From positions 1-15,946 of the forward strand of contig DATKDQ010000121.1 of NCBI GenBank assembly GCA_035544635.1: a DNA stretch of 15,946 nucleotides, written 5' to 3'. Origin of the DNA: DATAFT01 sp035544635. Its GTDB lineage: Bacteria; Acidobacteriota; Thermoanaerobaculia; Multivoradales; Multivoraceae. Numbering within the stretch: the first letter of the stretch is position 1; every line of letters starts with the position of its first letter. Position numbers and translations under genes: made by a program. The notes beneath the pieces were generated by a model. It searched no databases, had not been told where the DNA came from, and was given only the letters and a program-made list of their open reading frames with translations. Shown here piece after piece: positions 1-10,616 of the stretch.

Positions 1-7
1 GCGGGCG

Positions 8-1612
<1,605 letters not shown>

Positions 1613-1621
1613 GGGCGGTCG

Positions 1622-1627
1622 AGTATA
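1622..1627 (-). promoter_or_regulatory. -10-like box (TATACT) just upstream of the mutase start
   Basis: On the minus strand the hexamer TATACT, 5 of 6 matches to TATAAT, ends 9 bases before the mutase ATG. No Shine-Dalgarno lies between them and no convincing -35 is visible. A transcript starting about 7 bases after the box would have a leader of only 2-3 bases, so the mRNA is probably leaderless or nearly so. Confidence 0.45.
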
Positions 1628-1646
1628 CCTTCCGGTTCGACGCGAC

Positions 1647-1660
1647 CCGCCCGCGGGCGG
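1647..1660. repeat. 14-bp perfect GC palindrome upstream of mcmA
   Basis: CCGCCCGCGGGCGG reads the same on both strands. It lies about 20 bases upstream of the mutase -10 box, where an activator or repressor could act. GC-only palindromes of this length can arise by chance in such GC-rich DNA, so a regulatory role is only a possibility. Confidence 0.25.
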
Positions 1661-1850
1661 CCCTCCCGCGCCGGCTCGGCGGCCGCGAGGAAGGTCACTC
1701 GAGCGGGGACCATCCCGGCGGTCGCGGGGACCGGGGTGAGAGCCTCGACGGCGGTGGCGGAGGCGCCGCCTCAGGGCCCGGCACGCTCAGCGGCGAGCGT
1801 TCCGGCGCGACTGCTACCCTCACTAGGGGTAGGGGTCGAGGCGAAGAAAA

Positions 1851-1866
1851 CCCCAATATCTGGTAT
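1851..1866 (+). promoter_or_regulatory. Candidate NrdR box upstream of nrdJ
   Basis: The core CAATATCTGG at 1854-1863 fits the NrdR-box core pattern CwAtATaTwG at most positions and stands out as AT-rich in GC-rich DNA. NrdR is the usual repressor of ribonucleotide reductase genes. The site ends 8 bases before the -35 hexamer, a suitable place for repression. NrdR normally binds two boxes about three helical turns apart; at that spacing (near 1889) I see only CCA/TGG half-sites with a wrong interval. One good box is therefore supported and the second is not. Confidence 0.4.
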
Positions 1867-1874
1867 GAAATGCC

Positions 1875-1903
1875 TTGACTTCCCATGCCGCCTGGCGTAC
1901 CCT
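1875..1903 (+). promoter_or_regulatory. Candidate sigma-70-type promoter of nrdJ
   Basis: TTGACT at 1875-1880 (5 of 6 to TTGACA), a 17-base spacer and TACCCT at 1898-1903 (3 of 6 to TATAAT) form a promoter-like pair. Transcription would begin near 1910, leaving a leader of about 80 bases before the ATG at 1993. The in-frame upstream ATG at 1885 lies inside the spacer, so it would not be in this transcript. Confidence 0.45.
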
Positions 1904-1992
1904 GGGCCAATCCGAAAAATTGCCGCGGGCTCGAGAAGCGGAGAGGCTTTTCGGGGACCGACGACGTGAAAACCAAGGGAGACTTCGAGGGT

Positions 1993-4844
<2,852 letters not shown>

Positions 4845-4845
<1 letters not shown>

Positions 4846-4871
4846 GGTCCAGCTTTCCACTCGCTGGACCT
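4845..4871 (+). terminator. Terminator-like hairpin at the nrdJ stop codon
   Basis: AGGTCCAGC (4845-4853) and GCTGGACCT (4863-4871) form a perfect 9-bp stem with a 9-base loop. The stem begins on the last base of the nrdJ TGA. No U-tract follows; the next bases are TGACG. It could be a U-less terminator, an mRNA-stabilising 3' end, or a binding site in front of the next gene, whose -10-like box starts only 6 bases later. Confidence 0.5.
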
Positions 4872-4876
4872 TGACG

Positions 4877-4882
4877 TAGACT
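4877..4882 (+). promoter_or_regulatory. -10-like box (TAGACT) before the TlpA-like gene
   Basis: TAGACT (4 of 6 to TATAAT) ends 6 bases before the GTG at 4889. There is no Shine-Dalgarno in between. The spacing fits a leaderless transcript whose first base is the start codon. No clear -35 is seen; the hairpin stem occupies the region just upstream. Confidence 0.35.
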
Positions 4883-4888
4883 CGCCGG

Positions 4889-5446
4889 GTGACGGAGCCC
4901 ATCCCGCCCGCCCGGCGATCCTCTCTTGCCCTGCCGCTGGCTGCGGGCCTCGTCCTCGCCGTCCTCGCCGCTTACGTGGGCTGGACCCTGGGCTCGGCCC
5001 AGGCCGACGTGGGCGCGGGCGCGGCGGCGCACTACGCTCCGATCCTCACCGAGTTCCGCATGCCATCCGTCGATGGCGGCGTGCTCGGGCCGCCCGACTT
5101 CGAGGGCCAGGTGATCGTGGTCGACTTCTGGGCGACGTGGTGCGGCCCGTGCCGGGTGCAGGCGCGGATCCTGGATCCGTTGTGGACCGAGATGCGCGGC
5201 CAGGGCGTGCAGTTTTTAGCGGTGAGCCTGGGCGAGACCCGGGAGACGGTGGAGAAGTACGTTGCGGAGCACCCTTACTCCTATCCGGTGCTGTACGACA
5301 CCGAGGACAAGATCGCGACCGAGGCCGAGATCTACGCCCTGCCGACAGTGCTGGTGATCGATCGTTCCGGGGAAGTGGCGTATCTCCGGCCCGGGCTCTC
5401 CGATTCGGCGGCGATCCGCCAGGCGGTGGAGCGTGCCCGGCTCTGA
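4889..5446 (+). CDS. Membrane-anchored TlpA/ResA-like thioredoxin-fold protein
   Basis: This 185-aa protein has an N-terminal membrane segment (about residues 13-36) after a short basic stretch, then a thioredoxin domain. The redox motif is WCGPC (84-88) in DFWATWCGPCRVQ, and the conserved cis-proline loop is ALPTVLVID (150-158). This layout is typical of TlpA/ResA proteins, which act on the outer face of the inner membrane as thiol reductants or exchangers, for example in cytochrome c maturation. Its substrate cannot be told here because no cytochrome or ccm gene is present. The start is GTG with a -10-like box 6 bases upstream and no Shine-Dalgarno. The next gene overlaps its end by 14 bases, so the two are probably co-translated. 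Confidence 0.88.
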   Translation: MTEPIPPARRSSLALPLAAGLVLAVLAAYVGWTLGSAQADVGAGAAAHYAPILTEFRMPSVDGGVLGPPDFEGQVIVVDFWATWCGPCRVQARILDPLWTEMRGQGVQFLAVSLGETRETVEKYVAEHPYSYPVLYDTEDKIATEAEIYALPTVLVIDRSGEVAYLRPGLSDSAAIRQAVERARL

Positions 5447-5750
5447 GGATCGCTCGGGGAACGAGCCCGCGGCGGGCGAGCCCGCGCTCGACGTCTCCGG
5501 CCACTCCCCGATCAACATCCGCAACCTGTCGGTCAGGTGCGGCCATTGCGACCAGCACCAGACGCTCGCCGCGTTCGAGCGCCGGGGCGATTGGAACGTC
5601 TACACCTACGAGTGCGAGAGCGGGATCTGTGATCCGCGCATGACCCGGACGCTGGTCGAGGTCCCGGCGGCGCTCGACGAGTTCGCGAATCGGGATCCCT
5701 CCTGGCGGGGAGGCAAGCGCCACGCCGGCGCCGACCACCCGCACGGCTAG
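5433..5750 (+). CDS. Small four-cysteine (zinc-ribbon-like) protein, function unknown
   Basis: I do not recognise this 105-aa protein. It has two cysteine pairs, CGHC (36-39) and CESGIC (61-66), 21 residues apart, which could bind zinc or iron in a ribbon fold. There is no signal peptide or membrane segment. The N-terminal 20 residues and the C-terminal tail are charged and low in complexity. It starts with GTG inside the end of the TlpA-like gene, 14 bases before that gene's end, with GGTGGAG just upstream. The tight overlap and conserved-looking cysteine core support a real gene whose work may be linked to the thioredoxin partner. Confidence 0.65.
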   Translation: MPGSEDRSGNEPAAGEPALDVSGHSPINIRNLSVRCGHCDQHQTLAAFERRGDWNVYTYECESGICDPRMTRTLVEVPAALDEFANRDPSWRGGKRHAGADHPHG

Positions 5751-5773
5751 AGTCTCGATCTTTCCCTGCATCC

Positions 5774-5791
5774 GAGGAGAGGTGAGGAAGG
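5774..5791 (+). promoter_or_regulatory. Strong purine-rich ribosome binding site of the GAPDH-like gene
   Basis: The stretch before the ATG at 5793 holds three overlapping purine-rich cores (GAGGAGAGG, then GAGGAAGG), the last ending just before the start. It is by far the best Shine-Dalgarno in the window. It contrasts with several neighbours that have none, which points to strong translation of the dehydrogenase. Confidence 0.7.
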
Positions 5792-5792
5792 T

Positions 5793-6857
5793 ATGTCGAC
5801 CGTAGTGCACATCGTGGGCACCGGCACCATCGGAGAGCCCCTGATCGGACTGTTCGCCGACTTCGGCGCGCGCATGGGCGTCGACGAGGTCACGTTCCAC
5901 AAGCGCACCCCGCTCTTGTCCGACCGCGCGAAGCTCAACCATCTGATGGCGCGCGGCGCCAAGCTCGCCGTGGACGACAACGTGCGCGACGACTTCCAAG
6001 AGCTCGGGCACGAGGTGAGCTTCGACTCCGCCGAGGCCCTCGCGCGCGCCTCGGTGGTTATCGACTGCACTCCCGCCGGCAACCAGAACAAGGAGATGTT
6101 CTACGCCGACGCCAACGGACCGCTCGGATTCCTGGCGCAGGGAAGCGAGTTCGACTTCGGAAAGCCCTACGCCCGCGGGATCAACGAAGAAGTCTTCGAC
6201 GCGGTCGGTGATCGCTTCATTCAGATCGTGTCGTGCAACACGCACAACATCGTCACCCTGATCAAGACGCTCGCCGCCGACGACGACCACGCCTATCATC
6301 TCGACGGCGCCACCTTCGTGTGCATCCGGCGCGCCAACGACATCAGCCAGGTCGACAAGTTCATCCCCTCACCCAACGTCGGCCGCCACGACGACCCGGA
6401 GTACGGCACTCATCACGCCCGCGATGCTCGCCACGTGTTCCACACCCTGGGCGCCGACCTCGATCTGTTTTCCAGCGCGCTCAAGGTCAACACCCAGTAC
6501 ATGCACTCGATCTGGTTCCGCATCGCGCTCGCGCGCGAGACCACGCTCAAGGAGGTGGTGGAGAAGCTGCGGGCGAACCCGCACGTCGCGATGACCGACA
6601 AGCGCGACGCCAACCTCATCTTCAGCTTCGGCCGCGACCACGGCTACTACGGGCGCATCCTGTCGCAGACGGTGGTCGTGGTGCCGACGCTCGCGGTGCG
6701 GCGCGGCCGCGAGATCTACGGGTTCTGCTTCACGCCGCAGGACGGCAACTCCCTCCTGTCGTCGATCGCCGCCGCGCTGTGGCGCGTCGACCCGAACTGG
6801 AACAACGTGGCGGAGCGCCTGACTCCGCTGCGCCGTTGGCTCTACCGCGAGATCTGA
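5793..6857 (+). CDS. Type II (archaeal-type) glyceraldehyde-3-phosphate dehydrogenase homologue
   Basis: This 354-aa protein opens with a Rossmann nucleotide-binding turn GTGTIGEP (9-16). DCTPAG (91-96) follows, then SCNT (147-150) with the presumed catalytic Cys148, and an HH pair (207-208) after IPSPNVGRHD. The order and spacing resemble archaeal GAPDH, where SCNTT carries the thiol and HHG the histidine, more than the classical bacterial enzyme, which has SCTTN. Archaeal type II enzymes oxidise glyceraldehyde 3-phosphate with NAD or NADP, and KRT (37-39) could favour NADP; both points are family knowledge. It has a very strong ribosome binding site. Its stop is 5 bases before the methyltransferase start. 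The exact substrate is uncertain because the protein is divergent, and another aldehyde or semialdehyde is possible. Confidence 0.7.
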   Translation: MSTVVHIVGTGTIGEPLIGLFADFGARMGVDEVTFHKRTPLLSDRAKLNHLMARGAKLAVDDNVRDDFQELGHEVSFDSAEALARASVVIDCTPAGNQNKEMFYADANGPLGFLAQGSEFDFGKPYARGINEEVFDAVGDRFIQIVSCNTHNIVTLIKTLAADDDHAYHLDGATFVCIRRANDISQVDKFIPSPNVGRHDDPEYGTHHARDARHVFHTLGADLDLFSSALKVNTQYMHSIWFRIALARETTLKEVVEKLRANPHVAMTDKRDANLIFSFGRDHGYYGRILSQTVVVVPTLAVRRGREIYGFCFTPQDGNSLLSSIAAALWRVDPNWNNVAERLTPLRRWLYREI

Positions 6858-6862
6858 GGGCC

Positions 6863-8119
6863 GTGCCCGTCGAATCGCGCACGCCAGCCTCGGTGGCGCG
6901 CACGCTCGCCCGGCTCGACGTGGTGGAGGTGGTGGTCGAGAAGCTGGTGGCGGGCGGCGAGGGCTTGGCGCGAGTCGACGGCGCGCCGCTCTTCATCCCG
7001 CTCGCCGCGCCCGGCGACCGGCTGCGGGCGCGCGTGGTCGAGCGGCATCCGGACTTCGGGCGCGCGCGCATCCTCGAGGTCCTCTCGCCGGGGCCGGGAC
7101 GGCGCGAGCCTCCCTGTCCTCATTTCGCGAGCTGCGGCGGCTGCGACCTGCAGCATCTGGACGACGAGCTCCAGACGGTGTGGAAGGCGCGCGCAGCGCT
7201 CGAGACGCTCCGCCGGCTGGGGCGGCTCGAGCGGCTCCCCGAGCCGCGCCTGGTGCGCGCACGCGCCTGGGGCTACCGGATGCGGGCGCAGGTGCGCACG
7301 GAGCCGGCTGGAGATGGCGTGCTGGTCGGGTACTTCGCACGCGGCAGCCACGCCCTGGTGCCGATTCGCGTGTGCCCGATCCTCGAACCCGAGCTCGAGG
7401 CCGCCGTCATCGGCCTCCGGGAACGACTGGGCGCGGAGTCGGCGCCGCGGCGGATCGATCTCGCGAGCGGCGACGACGGGCGGATCACGGTGGCGCCGCC
7501 GATCGAAGACCCCCTCGAATCCGACCGCCATGGCCCCGGCGTCCCCCGTGGGCCGGTGACCAGGCGCGTCGGGCCGTGGACGTACGAGCTCGACGCGCGC
7601 GTCTTCTTCCAGGCGCACGCCGGGCTCGCCGGGGACCTGCAGCGGGAGGTCTGCGGGCGCTACGACGGCTCACTCGCGGTCGATCTCTACGCCGGTGTGG
7701 GCCTGTTCACGCTGCCGCTCGGGCGGCGCTACCGCCGCGTGATCGCGGTCGAGTCCGACCGCCTCGCGGCGCGCTACGCGGTCCGCAACGCGCGCGCCAA
7801 CGGCTTGGCGAACGTCGAGGTGCTGACGCGATCCGCCGAGAGCTTCTTCGGCTCGGCGCCGCCGGACATCGACCGGGTCGTGGTCGATCCACCGCGTACC
7901 GGGCTGCCGCAGTCTCTGCGGCGCGCTCTCCTCGACGCCCGCGTGCCGCGGCTCACCTATGCGTCGTGCCATCCCGCCACGCTGGCGCGGGATCTGCGGG
8001 ATCTCACCGCCGGGTATGCCGTCACGAGCCTCGCGCTCCTCGATCTCTTTCCGCAGACCGGCCACCTCGAGATGGTGGCGCAGCTCGAGCGCACCGGCGC
8101 GTCGGGTGAGGGATCGTGA
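6863..8119 (+). CDS. rlmD: 23S rRNA (uracil-5-)-methyltransferase, RlmD/TrmA family
   Basis: This is a 418-aa SAM-dependent enzyme that methylates C5 of a uridine in rRNA. An N-terminal TRAM-like RNA-binding domain (about 20-75) is followed by the four iron-sulfur cysteines C85, C91, C94 (CPHFASCGGC) and C171. The methyltransferase domain has FFQAH, the SAM loop DLYAGVGLF, DPPRTGL, and the catalytic cysteine in YASCHPATLARDL (Cys369). The cluster cysteines favour RlmD (RumA) or RlmCD over TrmA; the exact uridine cannot be told. The frame is open far upstream inside the previous gene. GTG 6863, with GAGGG directly before it and 5 bases after the preceding stop, fits the domain start. Its stop overlaps the next start by one base. 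Confidence 0.9.
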   Translation: MPVESRTPASVARTLARLDVVEVVVEKLVAGGEGLARVDGAPLFIPLAAPGDRLRARVVERHPDFGRARILEVLSPGPGRREPPCPHFASCGGCDLQHLDDELQTVWKARAALETLRRLGRLERLPEPRLVRARAWGYRMRAQVRTEPAGDGVLVGYFARGSHALVPIRVCPILEPELEAAVIGLRERLGAESAPRRIDLASGDDGRITVAPPIEDPLESDRHGPGVPRGPVTRRVGPWTYELDARVFFQAHAGLAGDLQREVCGRYDGSLAVDLYAGVGLFTLPLGRRYRRVIAVESDRLAARYAVRNARANGLANVEVLTRSAESFFGSAPPDIDRVVVDPPRTGLPQSLRRALLDARVPRLTYASCHPATLARDLRDLTAGYAVTSLALLDLFPQTGHLEMVAQLERTGASGEGS

Positions 8120-8622
8120 TGCCGCCCCGGTTCGTGCTGCGCCTGGCAAAGGAGGACTTCAAGTTCTCGGCGGCGCACTTCACCGTCTTCTCGTCCACCC
8201 GGGCCGAAGAGCTGCATGGTCACAACTATCGAGTGCGTTTGGAGATCGTGGGCGGCTCGATCGACGAGCTCGGGCTGATGATGGAAGTGGGCCCGGTCAA
8301 GGCCGAGGTGCGACGGTTGTGCGCCGATCTCGACTCGAAAACGCTGCTGCCCGAGCGCTCGGCGCTGGTCCGCGTGTCGACGGACGACGGCGTCGTCGAG
8401 GTGCGCTACGGCCCTCGCGTCTACCGGCTGCCCGAGGCGGGCGTCAGGAGAGTCCCCATCCGCAACACCTCGATCGAAGAGCTCGCGCTCTACTTCTGGC
8501 GTCGCCTCGCGCCCACGCTCGAGGCGACGGCCGCGGACGAGCTCGCCGTCGAGATCGAAGAGACCGCCGGTCAGAGCTGCCGTTACATCGCCGCGCTGCG
8601 CTACCGGGGTAAAGAGACATGA
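8119..8622 (+). CDS. 6-pyruvoyl-tetrahydropterin synthase/QueD-like protein with altered active site
   Basis: This 167-aa protein has the PTPS/QueD fold signature: FSAAH (16-20) and HGHNY (33-37) give the zinc ligands His20, His33 and His35, and a Glu-rich IEET near the C-terminus is also present. Family members act on dihydroneopterin triphosphate in queuosine or pterin synthesis. The usual catalytic cysteine four residues before HGH is Ala29, and the LDH motif reads LDS (Ser73 in place of His), so two of three triad positions are lost. An insert (about 88-112) precedes IRNTSIEEL. The archaeal-like style suggests a distinct subfamily rather than a broken gene. The ATG at 8119 shares a base with the upstream stop, with GAGGG 7 bases before it. 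A GTG at 8116 is also possible. No queC, queE or folE is present. Confidence 0.8.
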   Translation: MPPRFVLRLAKEDFKFSAAHFTVFSSTRAEELHGHNYRVRLEIVGGSIDELGLMMEVGPVKAEVRRLCADLDSKTLLPERSALVRVSTDDGVVEVRYGPRVYRLPEAGVRRVPIRNTSIEELALYFWRRLAPTLEATAADELAVEIEETAGQSCRYIAALRYRGKET

Positions 8623-9344
8623 AGAGCGGACGGCCGCAGCGTACGATGAGGAGCATGTCCCTTCTCCCGCCGACATCGCGGCGCCGTTCCTCTCGCGGCC
8701 GGTCCGCTGCTGCCGCGTTGTCGCTGGCTCTCCTCGGGCTCGGCGCGCCATGCGCCGGGCGCGAGAGGAGCTACCCGCCTGAAGAGCTGTTCCAACCGTT
8801 TCTCGCCGCCGAGCTCGCGAACTGGCTCCAGGGGCCGATCGCACGCCTGGCGAGCGAGGAGGAGATCGACGGCTACCTCCGCCTCCAGAGCGACGACGAG
8901 GCGCGTCGGTTCATCGAGGCTTTCTGGTCGAAGCGGGATCCCGATCCGGCGAGGGAAGGCAACCCCACGCTGGAGCTCTACGAGGCGCGCGCCGCCGAGG
9001 CCGACAAGAAGTTCACCGAGGCGACGGTGGCCGGACGGCGCACCGATCGCGGGACCATCCACATCCTCTACGGCGAGCCCGAGTCGGTCGAGTACGAGGA
9101 GCTCCGGGACGTCTCCGAGCCCGACGTCGAGCTGTGGCGCTATCCCAGGAAGGCCGATCCGGGGCTCGATGGCCGCCGCCCGCAGCGCGAGTACCGCTTC
9201 GCCAAGGTCGACGACCTCACCCGTTTCTACTCCGCCCGGAACGTTCGCGATCCGCGTCGCCGCCGGGGGGATTCGGCGCCCGGGTTCCCCGGCGATCCCG
9301 GACGGCCGGCTCCCGACGAGCCGCGCTTTCCGCGGGAGCCGTAG
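8619..9344 (+). CDS. GWxTD-domain exported protein
   Basis: This 241-aa protein has a basic N-terminus and a hydrophobic stretch (about 30-43) typical of a signal peptide. After it comes a GWxTD-type domain: FWSKRDPDP (102-110), a helix with YEARAAEADKKF, then AGRRTDRGTIHILYGEP (138-154). The tryptophan of GWxTD is replaced by Arg here. The domain is known mainly from Acidobacteriota and relatives and has no settled function. The ATG at 8619 overlaps the previous stop as ATGA. A later ATG at 8655 gives a more normal signal peptide and has TACGAT 7 bases upstream, so the true start may be there. The proline- and arginine-rich tail (about 210-241) looks disordered. It converges with the TPR gene 40 bases away. 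Confidence 0.75.
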   Translation: MKSGRPQRTMRSMSLLPPTSRRRSSRGRSAAAALSLALLGLGAPCAGRERSYPPEELFQPFLAAELANWLQGPIARLASEEEIDGYLRLQSDDEARRFIEAFWSKRDPDPAREGNPTLELYEARAAEADKKFTEATVAGRRTDRGTIHILYGEPESVEYEELRDVSEPDVELWRYPRKADPGLDGRRPQREYRFAKVDDLTRFYSARNVRDPRRRRGDSAPGFPGDPGRPAPDEPRFPREP

Positions 9345-9384
9345 AGGCTGCCGGCGGCCGAGGCTGGATGGATACTGGACTCTC

Positions 9385-10401
9385 TCAGTTCTGTGGCAGT
9401 CCCAGCCGCTCACTCGGGCTGCGGTAGCGCAGCAGTGCGGCCTCGGCCTCGCGGAAGATCGCCTCGGCGCGCGCCTGGAAGGCCTGTGGAGTGAACGACG
9501 CCGGCGGCGCCGACACCGCCACCACTGTGCGCTCCGGGCCCTCGCGACGGATCTTGATGCGCACGTCCGACCACAAGAGCGCCCATTGCGGCGTGACCTC
9601 GACCCGGCGATCGAACGGGACGCGCAGCACTGCGAGAGCGTCGAGCACGGCGTTGACGACGCGGGTGTCGGCGTCCGAGTAGGGCACGGCGAAGGCACGA
9701 CTGGCCTCGAACGACCCCGGCGCCAGCACGAACGGGTCGGTGTCGAGCAGGCGCTGATAGTCGGCCGTCGACGCGATCTGGGCGAAGTTGGGATCGGTGC
9801 GCGCGTTGAGGCGCATCTTCTCGTCCAGACCGATCGCGTCGGAGAGATGTCGCAGCGCGAGCGCGGCGTACCCCGCTGCTGCGTAGTTGGTCGCGACCAG
9901 GTAGAAGGCCTGCCCCGAGCCGCGCTGGCGGCCGAGATAGCGCTCGAAGCGGGCGCTCGCCTGCTCGAGCCGTCCCAGGAAGAGGAGCACCGCCCCGAGG
10001 TTGACGTCGTTGTCGAGCGCCGCCGGATCGAGCGCCTCGGCGCGCAGGAACGCCCGATAAGCCGCCTCGTGATCGGCGCCGGCCATCTCGAGCGCGGCCA
10101 AGTTCAGCCAACCCTGTCGCTGCGCCGGCTCCAGCTCGAGAGCGCGGCGCAGATCGGCTTCACCACGCTCCATCTCACCGGCAAAGAAGCGGGCGGTCGA
10201 CCGCAGGAGGAGCGCCTGCCCGTCCTCGGCCGCCGCGAGACGCGCGTCGAGGATGGCAACCGCCGCCGCGAGCTCCCCCGCGTCGATGAGCTCGGCTGCG
10301 CGGGCCAGCGAATCCGCCGCCGACTGCGCGCCGGCGCCGGCGGCTACCGGCACCAAGGCAAGCAGCAGCAGCAGCGGGAGGTGGGAGGATCGCACGCGCA
10401 T
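9385..10401 (-). CDS. Exported TPR-repeat protein
   Basis: This 338-aa protein begins with a clear signal peptide (MRVRSSH, then LLLLLALVPVAAGAGA). It is followed by about four tetratricopeptide-like helical pairs (roughly residues 28-190) with the usual Ala, Leu, Gly and DP landmarks such as ALELEP and EALDPAALDNDVNLG. The last 140 residues, which include VVNAVLDALAVLRVPFDRR and RIKIRREGPERTVVAVS, match no family I can name. TPR arrays bind other proteins, so an outer or periplasmic scaffold is likely; the partner is unknown. The frame continues upstream to 10623. The ATG at 10401 is chosen because the signal peptide begins exactly there and the extension is low-complexity. Confidence 0.8.
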   Translation of the reverse strand: MRVRSSHLPLLLLLALVPVAAGAGAQSAADSLARAAELIDAGELAAAVAILDARLAAAEDGQALLLRSTARFFAGEMERGEADLRRALELEPAQRQGWLNLAALEMAGADHEAAYRAFLRAEALDPAALDNDVNLGAVLLFLGRLEQASARFERYLGRQRGSGQAFYLVATNYAAAGYAALALRHLSDAIGLDEKMRLNARTDPNFAQIASTADYQRLLDTDPFVLAPGSFEASRAFAVPYSDADTRVVNAVLDALAVLRVPFDRRVEVTPQWALLWSDVRIKIRREGPERTVVAVSAPPASFTPQAFQARAEAIFREAEAALLRYRSPSERLGLPQN

Positions 10402-10446
10402 TGGCAGGTTCACCGCTCGCGGGCGCGGCGACCGGTTCCGTTCGCC

Positions 10447-10465
10447 GGTAGCTTCGCGAACTACC
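10447..10465. promoter_or_regulatory. Imperfect palindrome between TPR and AAA+ genes
   Basis: GGTAG, one extra C, TTCGCGAA, then CTACC form a 19-base near-perfect inverted repeat, 46 bases upstream of the TPR gene start. It could be an operator for one or both divergent genes in this 215-base gap (10402-10616). A second small palindrome, TTGAATCAA, lies at 10503-10511. No clear -35/-10 pair was found for the TPR gene. Confidence 0.3.
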
Positions 10466-10603
10466 CCCGACCCCCCTCCCAGACGGGCCGGAGCGGTCCC
10501 TATTGAATCAAACCCCGCGCCGGTTTGGAAGACGTCCGGCCGCTCGGAGGCGCGCGCGGGTGGCGCCGCCGGCGGATCGACGCTCGGCTGGTGGGCGCTC
10601 CTG

Positions 10604-10609
10604 TAGAAT
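10604..10609 (+). promoter_or_regulatory. -10-like box (TAGAAT) before the ClpX-like gene
   Basis: TAGAAT (5 of 6 to TATAAT) ends 7 bases before the TTG chosen as start for the AAA+ gene. The intervening bases hold no Shine-Dalgarno, and the -35 region is not recognisable. The spacing fits transcription starting at the start codon. Confidence 0.4.
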
Positions 10610-10616
10610 CGAGCAG

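Larger units (their letters stand above)
1613..1992. other. Shared intergenic control region between mcmA and nrdJ
   Basis: This 380-base stretch lies between the divergent starts of two adenosylcobalamin-dependent enzymes. It holds the mutase -10 box next to a 14-bp perfect palindrome (1647-1660), a 6-bp inverted repeat CTACCC/GGGTAG (1814-1832), the NrdR-box-like palindrome (1851-1866) and the nrdJ promoter (1875-1903). The part from about 1661 to 1800 is GC-rich with short self-complementary pieces such as GAGGC/GCCTC at 1760-1772. I see no credible gene there. I looked for a cobalamin riboswitch because of the neighbours and found no recognisable B12 box. Confidence 0.6.

Noticed and set aside
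1814..1832. CTACCC/GGGTAG inverted repeat as a second NrdR box
   Set aside because: Its sequence does not fit the NrdR core and its centre is about 35 bases from the first box rather than about 31.
1613..1874. Cobalamin riboswitch between two B12-dependent enzymes
   Set aside because: I found no B12 box or the conserved surrounding pattern on either strand by eye, and the nrdJ leader after the candidate promoter is only about 80 bases.
5046..6299. 417-aa minus-strand frame over the TlpA-like, four-cysteine and GAPDH-like genes
   Set aside because: It spans three plus-strand genes and its C-terminal part is low-complexity Arg/Pro/Ser, so it is a composition artefact.
6233..6862. Upstream extension of the rlmD frame
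   Set aside because: It overlaps the GAPDH-like gene in another frame and is Arg/His/Pro-rich; the TRAM-like domain begins shortly after GTG 6863.
10503..10616. N-terminal extension of the ClpX-like protein from TTG 10503
   Set aside because: The extra residues are Arg/Ala/Pro-rich, third-position GC is lower than in the gene body, and a -10-like box lies inside the extension.
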